NCBI RefSeq assembly: GCF_004354045.1
Contig: NZ_SMRT01000009.1
Coordinates: 186,001-250,000 of the forward strand
Origin: Paenibacillus piri
GTDB lineage: Bacteria > Bacillota > Bacilli > Paenibacillales > NBRC-103111
Reading direction: 5' to 3'
DNA length: 64,000 nt
Both the position numbers and the translations under genes were made by a program. Shown here piece by piece: positions 51,456 to 61,770 of this stretch (its first letter is position 1; the number at the start of each line of letters is the position of its first letter). A model generated the notes under the pieces. The model worked only from the letters and a program-made list of their open reading frames with translations. It did no database searches and was not told the DNA's origin.

Positions 51456-51896
51456 AGCCTCCGTCAGGAGCTTGGCGTGCTGCGGCGTCCCGCCGTTCAT
51501 ATCGCGCTGTTGATGACGGTGTTCGGATTCGGCGGCGTCTTCACGGCTTTTACTTATATCGCGCCGATTCTGGTCGATATTACAGGCTTTCAGCCGGGCG
51601 CGGTTTCCTACATTCTCGTTTTATTCGGCATCGGGATTACGATCGGCAATATTTACGGCGGAAAGCTGGCGGACCGGAAGCTGCTGCCTTCGCTTACCGG
51701 AATTCTCATTTTGCTGGCGGTCGTCCTGGCACTGTTCAGCTTGACGGATCAATCCAAAATTCCCGCGCTGATAACGGTATTTATTTTGGGCGTGGCCGCA
51801 TTCGGCACCGTACCGGGGCTGCAGCTTCATATGCTGAATACGGCCAGGGAGGCGCCAACGCTTGCTTCCACCTTCCCGGACTTCAAATATCCATGA
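51446..51896 (+). pseudogene. MFS transporter fragment
   Basis: The C-terminal half of a major facilitator transporter (AraJ/YdhP-like): SSLRQELGVLRRPAVHIALL, FGGVFTAFTYIAPILVDITG, and GIGITIGNIYGGKLADRK, ending HMLNTAREAPTLASTFPDFKYP. Helices 1-6 and the last one or two are missing, so it is truncated at both ends. A dispersed repeat copy follows. It cannot work as a transporter. Confidence 0.8.
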
Positions 51897-51950
51897 TACG
51901 TATTTATTTGTGTGAAAGAGGTTTCCAATACGCGAAGCCTCTTTTTCATT

Positions 51951-52033
51951 GAAAGTATAAGTTTTTCTACTTTGCTTCGCACAATCTTGACAAACGCGCT
52001 CGTTCTCGATGTACGGTGAAGCCGTTTATTTGG
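51951..52033 (-). repeat. Dispersed intergenic repeat, copy 4
   Basis: Minus-strand copy: GGTGAAGCCGTTTAT at the end, GCGCGTTTGTCAAGATTGTGCGAAGC core and a GTATAAGTTTTTCTAC tail. It lies between the MFS fragment and the giant gene. Confidence 0.82.
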
Positions 52034-52182
52034 GATAAACGCCCCTCCCGTTGCCCCTCCTAGGATGAAAAATCCATTTCCCCTAATTAAATCAAGCAAA
52101 ACTGGGAATAATTTGATTGTTCCGGAATTTCGGACGAAGACACCGCATTATGATTTCAACAACTGAATCTCCGGAGGGGCTA

Positions 52183-55100
52183 ATGGGTTACAATATGGAC
52201 AAACTTTGCCAACAAGCGCGGGAGCTTGCGCTGCAGCATACGCCAAGCGTAGAGCGGTCCCGACCCAGCTATTTATGGAAGCAATTCGATGAACATATAG
52301 AGAAATTAAGGGAGTTTGCCGCTTCTTTGCACAACAATCCCGCAAGCTGCTCCCAACCGGCGGAGGAATGGCTGCTGGATAATATGGAGTTTATCGAGGA
52401 ACAGGCTTTGGATGTTAAAGATCAGGCATCCGACCGCCTGCTCGGCTATTTGCCGCGGCTTCGGAAGAACGGCATTTTGCGTGTACATTCGCTTTGCGAC
52501 GATTATTTGGAGCAGGCGGAAGGGGTATTGAATGAAGAGACTTTTGTTTCTTATATAAACGCGTACCAGGAAATTTCCGCATTGACGCTTTCCGAGGCCC
52601 GGTCGATTCCGCTGTTCCTGAGGATTGCCTTGGTCGGAAGACTGGCCGCGACGATGGAGCTGGTCCGCGACCGTCGGGAGGTGTGCCTTGAGGTTGAGAG
52701 GCTGCTCGCGCGGATCGGACCGGCCGGTTTAAACCCGGAGGCGATTAATGCGGAGCTGGAAGCGGCAGGTCAATCCGTACCGTTAGCCGGTCCGTGGATT
52801 GTCCACTTGATCGGTCATCTGCGGGAATTGGCAGACGATTCCGCCTCTGTCCGCGAATGGCTTGTATGCAAATTTGAAAATGGCGCCGAAGACCTCGACC
52901 GTATCGTTTCGTATGAGCATCAGCTGCAGGCCGCGTTTCAGGTAAAAGCGGGAAACTTGATCAGCAGTCTGCGCAAAAACGAACGGCGGGATTGGAACGA
53001 GCTGTTCGAACGGATCAGCCTGACCGACCGGACGCTCCGTCAGGAAGGCACAGGCGTGTATCCGAAGCTCGATTATTCCAGCCGGAACGAGATGCTCAGA
53101 CGTGTGGAAATATTGGCCCGCCGCATGCGGGTTCCGGAAAACCTGCTCGCCGCCCAGTCCGTGGAGCTTGCCAACGAGGAAATTGAACGGACCGGCGCCG
53201 GACTGCAGCCGGGAGAGAGGAGCGAGGCGGCCGGGGGCAAAAGCATTTCCGGGTCTGGAACGGGTGGCTCCGGCGCTGTTACGGCTATGGCGGACGCGCT
53301 GTCGAGGGCTGCGTTCGCGGCTTATTTTTTATACGAGCCGGCTGGAATCCGGAGGCTGATCCAGTCGCTGCAAACATGCAGCAAGCCCCGTCGGCTGCCG
53401 GAAGCCGGTGTGCTGCAACGGACTTCCAGCGCTTATTTTACGATGCTCATGGGCTTGTTTCTGCTTGCAATTATCGCTGCCGGCTTGTGGATCGGCGGAG
53501 GAAACGGCTATACGGCGGCAGGGTGGGTCGCGGTTGTGCTCGCGCTGGCTTTCCCTGCGAGCGAATGGGTGATCACTTGGCTGCATTTTGCCATCGAGCG
53601 CGTATTCCGTCCGCGGCCGCTGCTGCGTTACGATTTTTCCGATGGCGTACCTTCTGAAGCGGCCACGATGGTTGTAATTCCCGTGATCTGGTCGACGCCC
53701 GAAGAAGCGGAGGAGCTTACGGATCGGCTGGAAATTCATTACTTGGCGAACCGGGATTCGAACATCCATTACGCGCTGCTTGGCGATTATACCGACGCGG
53801 CGGAGGAGAAGCGTCCGGAGGACGAAGCGCTTATGGCATTCGCCAAAGCGCGGATCGACGAGCTGAATCGCAAATATTCGGCTTCCGGCGAAACGACCTT
53901 TCATCTGTATCAGCGGCGCAGACAATGGAATGCGTGTGAGGATGTATTCATGGGCTGGGAGCGCAAACGCGGTAAATTGGTCGAATTCGTCGAGCTGTTG
54001 AAAGGCAGCAAAGAGACGAGCTACGATTTCATGATAGGCGATACAGGCGTGCTCCCGCGTATTCGTTATATTATTACGCTGGATGCCGATACGCAGCTTC
54101 CGCTTGGAAGCGCGCAGCGGATGATCGGCACGATGCATCTTCCGTACAACCGGCCGCGCTTGAATGAGACGCGGACCCGGGTCGTTGAAGGATACGGCGT
54201 GCTTCAGCCGCGGATCGGCATCAGCCACGAATCGGCTATGCGCTCGCGGCTTGCCTATTTGTGGTCGGAACCGGGATTGGACCCGTACGCGTTTGCCGCT
54301 TCCGATCCGTATCAGGATGCGATGGATCAGGGCATTTTTACCGGCAAAGGCATTTTCGACGTCGATGTTTTTGCCGAGCTGTTATGCGAGCGCATTCCAG
54401 AAAATACCGTGCTTAGCCATGATCTGCTGGAAGGCGGCTTTTTGCGGGCGGCTCTGCTGTCGGACATCGAGCTGATCGACGATCATCCGTCCAAGTTTCT
54501 GGCATACCAGAAACGTATGCACCGATGGGTGCGCGGGGATTGGCAGCTGCTGTGCTGGCTGTTTCCCCGCGTTTGCGACCGCCGGGGCCAGTTAAGCCCG
54601 GTCGATTTATCTGCGATCACGCGCTGGCAAATTATCGATAATTTGCGCCGCAGCCTGCTGCCCATCGCCTATTTCATTATTACGGCGCTTGCCTTGACCG
54701 TTCTTCCCGGATCTTCGGGCCGTTGGCTTACGGTCATTGGCGCGACCATGCTGCTGCCGGTCTTTCGGCAAATATTCCATCTTCGAGGCGCCGTGCGCCA
54801 TCCGCGAAGAATAGCGTCCACCGCTTTGCACGTGCTCATGGACGTCTGGACGATGCCGTATCAATGTGCGATGCTGCTTGATGCGATCGGTAAAACGCTC
54901 TACCGGCTGCTGATCAGCAAACGCCGTATGCTGGAATGGACCAGCTCGTCCCAGATCGAACGGAGCAATAACGGGGGCCGTCAGCTAGCGCTGCTAGGCG
55001 TGCGCGGCGGCTATGTATGGATCCTGTTGTTCGCCTTGATTTCCGTGCTGCAGCATCAGCGGGGGCTGCTCTGGTTCGGTCTCGCGGTCAGCCTGTTCTG

Positions 55101-58100
55101 GGCGCTGGCGCCGTTCGCGGTCCGCTGGCTGGACCAGCCGCTGCGGCAGGACGAACAGCCGCTCGGCCCGGCGGAGGAGCAGCAGCTGCGGTCGCTGGCC
55201 AAACAAATTTGGGCATTTTATGAAGATTATGCCGGACAGAGGGATCATTATTTGCCGCCGGACAACGTGCAGATCGAGCCCCCCAACGGAGTCGCTCACC
55301 GCACGTCCCCGACCAATATCGGATTTTTGCTGACTGCCGCTCTGGCTGCGCGTAATTTCGGGTTTATCGATACGCCTCAGCTGGTGGAGCGGCTGGAACG
55401 TACACTCGGCACTGTCGAACGGCTCGATAAATGGAACGGGCATCTGTACAACTGGTACGATACCGTCTCGCTTCAAGTGCTGCAGCCGGCATACGTCTCC
55501 ACCGTGGACTCGGGCAATTTCGTGGCCAGTCTGATGACGGTCAAAGAGGGATTGGCGCATTGGCTTGAAGCCGGCCTCAAGCGGCAGCCCGCCCGGGCGA
55601 CGGCCGGCAGCGATGGGGGCTGCGTGGAGTTCGCCGTCGAGCTTGATAAGACGGCTCCCGGAGACACGGCGCTGACCGACTTGCCGGGACGTCCGGAATC
55701 CGGGGCGGAGGAACGTTCCGAGCCGCTGCATGAGAGCGCTGCGGATTGGCCGGAACGGGGCCGCAGGCTGATCGAGCGCTTCGAGGCATTGATTGCCGCA
55801 ACCGATTTCCGGCAGCTGTACGACCATAAGGCGAAATTATTTGTCCTGGGGTATCATGCGGCCACCGGCGAACGCGATTCGATCCTTTACGATCTGCTTG
55901 CTTCCGAAGCGAGACAGACAAGCTTTGTCGCGATCGCACTTGGGCAAGTATCCGTATCCCATTGGCTGGCGCTCGGCCGAACGGTGAAAAAGCATGGAAA
56001 CGAAACGACACTGATCTCGTGGTCCGGTACCATATTCGAATATTTGATGCCGTGGCTGATCATGCGCACGTATCGAAATACAGTCTGGGAAAGCACTTAC
56101 CGCGGCGTTGTAAGACGGCAAATCGAATATGCCCGCGAGCGCGGAGTGCCCTTCGGCGTTTCGGAGTCCGGTTATTATGCGTTCGATTATCAAATGAATT
56201 ATCAATACCGGGCTTTCGGCGTTCCCGGCCTCGGCTTCAAACGCGGACTCGAACAAGATTTGGTGTTGGCGCCGTATGCGACGATTATGGCGCTGCCGTT
56301 CGCGATGCGCGAAGGCTTGGAGCATTTGAACCGAATGGAGCAGCTTGGGGCGCGCGGAACATATGGATTTTACGAGGCGATTGACTATACCGCAGGAAGA
56401 ATGCCGGAAGGCGACAGCTGCAAGATCATCCGCAGCTTTATGGCGCATCATCAGGGCATGAGCCTGCTGACTTTGGCCAATGTGCTGCTGCCGGTTAAAA
56501 TGTACGATTTCTTTCACCGTGATAAACGCGTACAGGCTGCCGAGCTGCTGCTGCAAGAACGCGTTCCTTCCCGCGACTTCATCGTGACGCGGGAATTGTC
56601 GGGACAGTCGCGGATGTCCAAGCCGGAGCCGGCGCAGATTGCCCCGCTTCGGGAATACGTTTCCGCCCATACTCCCGTACCCGAAGTAAACGTCCATTCG
56701 AACGGAGCATTCACAACCGTCGTTTCGAATGGCGGCAGCGGCTTTCTCCGCTTCGAAGGGATGGCGGTTTCGCGTTGGCGGGAAGACCCGGTATCCGATC
56801 CATGGGGAAGCTATATGTATATCCGCGATGTGACGCGGGATAAAGTGTGGTCGCCGACATTCCAGCCATGCCGCATGCCGTCGGGCAAGCAGCGGGTGCA
56901 ATTTTCGCAGGAGCGCTCCACATTCTTGAACGAGCAGGAGGATGTGCGGACCGAGCTTGAAATTTGCGTGTCGCCCGAGTCCAATGCGGAAATCCGTCAA
57001 TTGACGCTGTCCAATCTGGCAAGCGATGCCCGTATCTTTGAGGTGACGACATTTCTTGAAATCGCATTGGCGGCTCCCGATGCCGATAAAGCGCATCCGG
57101 CATTCACCAAGCTGTTCGTCGAAACGGAGTTCGAGTCCGGAGAGGAATGCTTGCTCGCCCGCAAGCGCCCCCGGGTTAGCGGGGAGAAGTCGGTCTGGGC
57201 GTTTCATACGCTATCGGCGGGCGAACCGTCTCACGGACCGGCGGAATTCGAAACGGACCGGGTCCGTTTTATCGGCAGAGGGCATACATTATCCAAGCCG
57301 AAAGGTATCGATTCGCGGCTCGACGGGACGACAGGTTCCGTAGCCGACCCGGCATTCGTCATGCGGCGGCGGCTTAGTCTCGGACCGGGCGAACGCATTC
57401 GGCTGATCGCTGTAACGGGTGTGGCGGAGACCAGAGAGGATGCGCTGGCAATCGCCCGACAGCTGTCGCAGAAGCAGCAGGCGGAGCGGACATTCCAGCT
57501 GGCCTGGACGCGAAGCCAAATCGAGCTGCAGCATTTGCATGTATCTTCCGCGGATTTGGCGGTTTATCAGCTGCTGGCCGGGCGCGCGCTATATACGCCG
57601 CCATTGCGGCCGGCGCGTGAGAATGGCATAGCCGCGAACCTTAAAGGACAGCCGGGGCTGTGGGCGTACGGCATTTCCGGCGACCGGCCGGTGCTCATCG
57701 CCCGAATAGCAGACACATCGAATCTGGCTTTTATTAAAAAGCTTCTGCTCGGTTACGTCTATTTGCGGCATAACGGTCTGTCGATTGATCTCGTCATTCT
57801 CAACGAATCGGCAGCGGGGTACCAGCAGGACTTGCAGGAAGCTCTTCAGCGTACGAAGGAGCAGGTTGTCGGGCCGAACAGCGCAGGGCAGGGAGGCGTC
57901 CATATTTTGCCCGCAGCCCAAATTCCGGATGAAGACATGGCTTTGCTGTATTCAGTGGGCCGTCTCGTGCTGCGCGCGGACGGTCCGAGCCTGAAGGCGC
58001 AGCTGAAAGCGTCTGCGCCGAACCGTCCGACGAGGGAGCCGCATCCGCTGCAGGCAACGGCTCCGCTGAACCGGTTCGCGCCGGCAACGTCGGTCGAAGC

Positions 58101-60660
58101 GGAGGAGCTGCTGTTCTTTAACGGCTCGGGAGGCTTTACGCCGGATGGCAAGGAGTACCGGATCACGCTGAAAAACGGCGGCTATTTGCCGGCTCCATGG
58201 ATTAATGTAGTGGCGAATCCGAAGTTCGGCTGCCTTGTTTCGGAACTGTACACCGGATATACGTGGTGGCGGAACAGCCGTGAATGCAAATTGACCCCTT
58301 GGTCCAACGATCCCGCTCTCGATCCGCCCGGGGAAGTATGTTACATCCGGGATGAAGCAAGCGGCGAATATTGGCCGATGGCGCCGACGCGCACGCAAGT
58401 GGACATTCCTTTTAAGGTAGCGCACGGACGCGGATATACGCGCTACCAGCATGAGCGCAGCGGTCTGCTGCAGGAGATGACGGTATTCGTGCCCATGGAC
58501 GATCCGGTCAAGCTGGTTCGGCTGCGGCTGCAGAACACGACCTCCGAGCAGCGGAAGCTGTCCGTCACGTATTATGCCGAATGGGTGCTCGGCGTGCATC
58601 GCGAAGGGAGCGCGCCGTTCATCGTCACGGAATGGGATGCCGGCAGCCGGCTGCTGCTCGCGCGCAATGCGTATCAGGAAAATTTCCGCGATGCGACGGC
58701 TTTCTTGACCGTGCATCCGGAATTTGAAATGCCAGCGGAATCGGCGCGCCCGAATTCGAACGCGTCCGCACTGCCGGCAAATTCAAATCCGGGAGCATCG
58801 GCGGAGCCGGAGCGTCCAGGCCGTCAGACGCTGTCTTCGGAACCGGATGAGGCATTGTCCTGGACGGGAGACCGTCTCGAATTTATTGGACGAAACCGTA
58901 CCTTTGAGCGTCCCGCGGCGATGGACAGGGTTCGTTTGTCGGGCGCGACCGGTCCGTCGTACGACGGATGTGGTGCGGTGCAAACTAAATTGGTCTTGGA
59001 GCCGAACTCGGAACAGACCGTTTATATATTGATGGGCTGCGAAGCTAGCCGCGAGGAGACTGTCCGGCTAGCTCACAAATATCGCCAGCCCGGCGCCTGC
59101 GAGCGGGCTTTCGCGGATGTGCAAAGCTTTTGGGACGGCGTGCTGGGGACGATTACCGTCGCAACCCCGAGCCCGGAGATGGATGTCATGCTGAACAATT
59201 GGCTGCTCTATCAGTCGCTTGCTTGCCGAATGTGGGCGCGCACCGCCTTTTATCAGGCGGGCGGCGCTTACGGCTTCCGCGACCAGCTTCAAGATTCGCT
59301 GTCGCTGCTGCACAGTCGTCCCGACTTGACGCGGACACAACTATTGCTTCACGCCGCGCATCAGTATGTGGAGGGCGATGTGCAGCATTGGTGGCATGAG
59401 GAGACGGAACGAGGCATCCGTACCCGCTTCTCCGACGATTTGCTGTGGCTGCCTTATGCGGTGGCCCGCTATATCGAGCATACCGGGGACGACAGCGTGC
59501 TGGACGAAACGGTGCCGTTTCTGCACAGCGAGCCGTTGGCGGAAAACGAGCATGAGCGTTACGAGTCAACGATACGGTCCGGCCAGAGCGGGACGGTATA
59601 CGAACACTGTCTGCGCGCATTGGACCGGGCGCTGCGCTTTGGCGAGCATGGGCTGCCGCTGATCGGCATCGGAGACTGGAATGACGGGATGAGCCTCGTC
59701 GGCGCCGAAGGCCGCGGCGAGAGCGTATGGCTCGGCTGGTTTCTGGGCGACGTGCTGCGGCGGATGGCCGAATTATGCGAGCGCAGAGACGAGCATGAGC
59801 GGGCGGAGCGTTACCGCGGCGAGCGCCGGAATCTGACAGCCTCGCTCAATGAACAAGGCTGGGACGGACAATGGTACCGGCGCGCTTTTACCGATGCCGG
59901 ACAATGGCTCGGGTCCGTCCATAACGGGGAATGCCGCATCGATTCCATTGCCCAGTCGTGGTCCGTCATCTCCGGAATGGCGGCGGAAGATAAAGCGCAG
60001 CAGGCGATGCGTTCATTCGACCGCGAGCTTGTAAACCGCAGTTTGTCGATCGCCCACATCCTGACCCCGCCGTTCGACCGTACGGAGCCAAGCCCGGGAT
60101 ACATTCAAGGCTACCCTCCCGGCATTCGCGAGAACGGCGGCCAGTATACGCACGGCGTCATTTGGAGCATTATTGCCTGGTGCGGGTTAAAGGACGGCGA
60201 CAAGGCGTTCGAATTGTTCCACATGCTGAACCCGGTCATGCATACAAGGACGCCGGCGGAAGTACGGCAGTATGCCGGCGAGCCGTACGTTATGGCGGCG
60301 GACGTCTATTCGGAGAAGCCCCATCGCGGGCATGCCGGCTGGACATGGTATACCGGCGCCGCGGGCTGGATGTATCAGGCCGGCGTCGAATGGATTCTCG
60401 GCCTGCAGCGCAGGGGTGACCGTTTGTTCATCCGTCCGTGCATTCCGAGCGAATGGCCGGGGTTTTCGGCCACTTACCGTTACGGCGGCACGGAATACCG
60501 CATTGCCGTCAAAAATCCGTCGCATCGATCGGGCGGAGGAACGATGCTGACGATCGACGGGCAGGAAGTCAGCCTTGACGGGCACGCCGACTATGTGGAC
60601 GGTCCTTACATCCGTTTGCAGGACGACGGACAAGCCCACAGCATCGAATTGATTATATGA
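52183..60660 (+). CDS. Giant cyclic beta-1,2-glucan synthase-like protein (GT84 and GH94)
   Basis: A 2825-residue membrane protein that resembles NdvB/ChvB. Membrane helices lie near residues 418-475, 826-865 and 943-985. A GT84 synthase domain holds the metal/donor motif D634-A-D636 (ITLDADTQLPLG), and QIAERWVRGDWQ-like segment HRWVRGDWQLLCWLF. A glycoamylase-like domain (about 1047-1410, including VDSGNFVASL and MAHHQGMSLL) follows. The C-terminal GH94 phosphorylase-like domain has the DWND catalytic motif near 2498-2501 (GIGDWNDGM). It may make and trim beta-1,2-glucan. ATG at 52183 has GGAGG five bases upstream. Confidence 0.88.
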   Translation: MGYNMDKLCQQARELALQHTPSVERSRPSYLWKQFDEHIEKLREFAASLHNNPASCSQPAEEWLLDNMEFIEEQALDVKDQASDRLLGYLPRLRKNGILRVHSLCDDYLEQAEGVLNEETFVSYINAYQEISALTLSEARSIPLFLRIALVGRLAATMELVRDRREVCLEVERLLARIGPAGLNPEAINAELEAAGQSVPLAGPWIVHLIGHLRELADDSASVREWLVCKFENGAEDLDRIVSYEHQLQAAFQVKAGNLISSLRKNERRDWNELFERISLTDRTLRQEGTGVYPKLDYSSRNEMLRRVEILARRMRVPENLLAAQSVELANEEIERTGAGLQPGERSEAAGGKSISGSGTGGSGAVTAMADALSRAAFAAYFLYEPAGIRRLIQSLQTCSKPRRLPEAGVLQRTSSAYFTMLMGLFLLAIIAAGLWIGGGNGYTAAGWVAVVLALAFPASEWVITWLHFAIERVFRPRPLLRYDFSDGVPSEAATMVVIPVIWSTPEEAEELTDRLEIHYLANRDSNIHYALLGDYTDAAEEKRPEDEALMAFAKARIDELNRKYSASGETTFHLYQRRRQWNACEDVFMGWERKRGKLVEFVELLKGSKETSYDFMIGDTGVLPRIRYIITLDADTQLPLGSAQRMIGTMHLPYNRPRLNETRTRVVEGYGVLQPRIGISHESAMRSRLAYLWSEPGLDPYAFAASDPYQDAMDQGIFTGKGIFDVDVFAELLCERIPENTVLSHDLLEGGFLRAALLSDIELIDDHPSKFLAYQKRMHRWVRGDWQLLCWLFPRVCDRRGQLSPVDLSAITRWQIIDNLRRSLLPIAYFIITALALTVLPGSSGRWLTVIGATMLLPVFRQIFHLRGAVRHPRRIASTALHVLMDVWTMPYQCAMLLDAIGKTLYRLLISKRRMLEWTSSSQIERSNNGGRQLALLGVRGGYVWILLFALISVLQHQRGLLWFGLAVSLFWALAPFAVRWLDQPLRQDEQPLGPAEEQQLRSLAKQIWAFYEDYAGQRDHYLPPDNVQIEPPNGVAHRTSPTNIGFLLTAALAARNFGFIDTPQLVERLERTLGTVERLDKWNGHLYNWYDTVSLQVLQPAYVSTVDSGNFVASLMTVKEGLAHWLEAGLKRQPARATAGSDGGCVEFAVELDKTAPGDTALTDLPGRPESGAEERSEPLHESAADWPERGRRLIERFEALIAATDFRQLYDHKAKLFVLGYHAATGERDSILYDLLASEARQTSFVAIALGQVSVSHWLALGRTVKKHGNETTLISWSGTIFEYLMPWLIMRTYRNTVWESTYRGVVRRQIEYARERGVPFGVSESGYYAFDYQMNYQYRAFGVPGLGFKRGLEQDLVLAPYATIMALPFAMREGLEHLNRMEQLGARGTYGFYEAIDYTAGRMPEGDSCKIIRSFMAHHQGMSLLTLANVLLPVKMYDFFHRDKRVQAAELLLQERVPSRDFIVTRELSGQSRMSKPEPAQIAPLREYVSAHTPVPEVNVHSNGAFTTVVSNGGSGFLRFEGMAVSRWREDPVSDPWGSYMYIRDVTRDKVWSPTFQPCRMPSGKQRVQFSQERSTFLNEQEDVRTELEICVSPESNAEIRQLTLSNLASDARIFEVTTFLEIALAAPDADKAHPAFTKLFVETEFESGEECLLARKRPRVSGEKSVWAFHTLSAGEPSHGPAEFETDRVRFIGRGHTLSKPKGIDSRLDGTTGSVADPAFVMRRRLSLGPGERIRLIAVTGVAETREDALAIARQLSQKQQAERTFQLAWTRSQIELQHLHVSSADLAVYQLLAGRALYTPPLRPARENGIAANLKGQPGLWAYGISGDRPVLIARIADTSNLAFIKKLLLGYVYLRHNGLSIDLVILNESAAGYQQDLQEALQRTKEQVVGPNSAGQGGVHILPAAQIPDEDMALLYSVGRLVLRADGPSLKAQLKASAPNRPTREPHPLQATAPLNRFAPATSVEAEELLFFNGSGGFTPDGKEYRITLKNGGYLPAPWINVVANPKFGCLVSELYTGYTWWRNSRECKLTPWSNDPALDPPGEVCYIRDEASGEYWPMAPTRTQVDIPFKVAHGRGYTRYQHERSGLLQEMTVFVPMDDPVKLVRLRLQNTTSEQRKLSVTYYAEWVLGVHREGSAPFIVTEWDAGSRLLLARNAYQENFRDATAFLTVHPEFEMPAESARPNSNASALPANSNPGASAEPERPGRQTLSSEPDEALSWTGDRLEFIGRNRTFERPAAMDRVRLSGATGPSYDGCGAVQTKLVLEPNSEQTVYILMGCEASREETVRLAHKYRQPGACERAFADVQSFWDGVLGTITVATPSPEMDVMLNNWLLYQSLACRMWARTAFYQAGGAYGFRDQLQDSLSLLHSRPDLTRTQLLLHAAHQYVEGDVQHWWHEETERGIRTRFSDDLLWLPYAVARYIEHTGDDSVLDETVPFLHSEPLAENEHERYESTIRSGQSGTVYEHCLRALDRALRFGEHGLPLIGIGDWNDGMSLVGAEGRGESVWLGWFLGDVLRRMAELCERRDEHERAERYRGERRNLTASLNEQGWDGQWYRRAFTDAGQWLGSVHNGECRIDSIAQSWSVISGMAAEDKAQQAMRSFDRELVNRSLSIAHILTPPFDRTEPSPGYIQGYPPGIRENGGQYTHGVIWSIIAWCGLKDGDKAFELFHMLNPVMHTRTPAEVRQYAGEPYVMAADVYSEKPHRGHAGWTWYTGAAGWMYQAGVEWILGLQRRGDRLFIRPCIPSEWPGFSATYRYGGTEYRIAVKNPSHRSGGGTMLTIDGQEVSLDGHADYVDGPYIRLQDDGQAHSIELII

Positions 60661-60665
60661 ATAAT

Positions 60666-60716
60666 GGAAGGCTATCCCGGCAGTCATGTGCATGCTCGCA
60701 GGGGTAGCTTTTTTTC
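60666..60716 (+). terminator. Terminator of the giant gene
   Basis: A GGCTATCCC / GGGGTAGCT stem (two G-T pairs), long inner loop with its own GCATGTGCATGC dyad, then seven T. Confidence 0.75.
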
Positions 60717-60873
60717 ATTCCCCGTAGCCGCGGATCCGGAAAAATAATAATGAACGAAGGTCAACAAAGTTTAATAATGTGACGGAGAGATGAGTATAGA
60801 TAAAGTAGCTATACTGCCGAAACGGCATGTCGGCAGAGATCAACCAAACTATCGGACAGAGGAGAATGATGGA

Positions 60874-61236
60874 ATGGCGACGATTACCGATCTTAGAATG
60901 CAGGACCCGGCGAGGCTGTTGAATATGGATTGGGGTAAAATCCAATGGCTTTGCGGACAGGATATCGACCCGGCAGCGGAGATGACATTCGGCATGGTAT
61001 ACATACATGCGGGACAGTCCAACAGCAGACATATTCATCCGAACTGTGAAGAAATCATTTTTGTACTGTCCGGCGAATGCGATCATACGCTGGGGGACGA
61101 AGTATTTCACCTTGAGCCCGGCATGATGCTGCGAATTCCGCGCAATATTCCGCACAACGCGACAACAACCAGCTGGGAGCCGTGCCGGATGATCATCGCA
61201 TACTCATCCCCTGACCGGCAGACGATCGGGGAATAA
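60874..61236 (+). CDS. Cupin domain protein
   Basis: A 120-residue single-domain cupin. Metal ligands: H-x-H-x(3)-E-x(6)-G (RHIHPNCEEIIFVLSGE) and a second motif with His near PRNIPHNA. Cupins of this type are enzymes or sugar/acid-binding proteins. The ATG at 60874 has AGAGGAG nine bases upstream; an ATG at 60790 is in frame but has no site. It is probably related to carbohydrate metabolism by neighbourhood, unproven. Confidence 0.85.
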   Translation: MATITDLRMQDPARLLNMDWGKIQWLCGQDIDPAAEMTFGMVYIHAGQSNSRHIHPNCEEIIFVLSGECDHTLGDEVFHLEPGMMLRIPRNIPHNATTTSWEPCRMIIAYSSPDRQTIGE

Positions 61237-61702
61237 GCGGTTTCTCCGGCCGGCCGATCGATGGGCAACGGGCGCGAACAAGTGAAAGACGCGGAGCGCC
61301 TTATTCGCAGCCGCGAAGCTTATGTGACTGCCGCTGCAAGCATGTCATACGGGGATCGCGGTTCGCCGCTCCGTTCGATTCCGCACCCGTTTCAGAACCG
61401 GCGCAATTGCGCGTGGTGTTATACAAGGAGCTGGCCGACGGCCAGTCTTTTCTTTTCGGACTCTGCTGCAGGCAGGCCCGGCTGCCGTCCCATATTATGG
61501 GCGGCCGGCTTCAAAAGACGAAATTGAATCTTCATGCAGAAGTACTAAATTGGTTCAGGCAGAATACATTTAGTAAGGAAAACCGATTTCCTAAACCGAT
61601 TGCTTGATTGCCGTTCAACCGGATTTCCAACTGAACCGCAAATTTGCATTATCGCATACAAACGAATGTTGTCGGTTGACGGAGAATGAATCGAGGCAAT
61701 TC
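61237..61702. other. Intergenic region with a possible gene remnant
   Basis: About 465 bases. In one plus-strand frame from about 61329 to 61607 the sequence reads like protein (PVSEPAQLRVVLYKELADGQ, then SFLFGLCCRQARLPSHIMGG), but there is no ribosome binding site or proper start, so I call only a possible remnant. The rest holds the control region of the ADP-ribosylglycohydrolase genes. Confidence 0.3.
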
Positions 61703-61718
61703 AAGGAAGCGCTTACAT
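61703..61718. promoter_or_regulatory. cre-like site (CcpA)
   Basis: AAGGAAGCGCTTACAT matches the catabolite-responsive element consensus WTGNAANCGNWNNCAW at all but one position. It lies 53 bases before the start of the first ADP-ribosylglycohydrolase gene, suggesting carbon catabolite control. Confidence 0.65.
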
Positions 61719-61770
61719 TGTCTAAGATTTATACGGGTTTATCAATTTGACAAAGGAGGCTGAAAAAAAG

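Noticed and set aside
55837..57207. Long minus-strand reading frame of 456 codons inside the giant gene
   Set aside because: It is a shadow of GC-rich codons in the real gene, lacks a ribosome binding site, and its composition (Arg/His/Pro-rich) is not protein-like. Others inside the same gene were dropped for the same reason.
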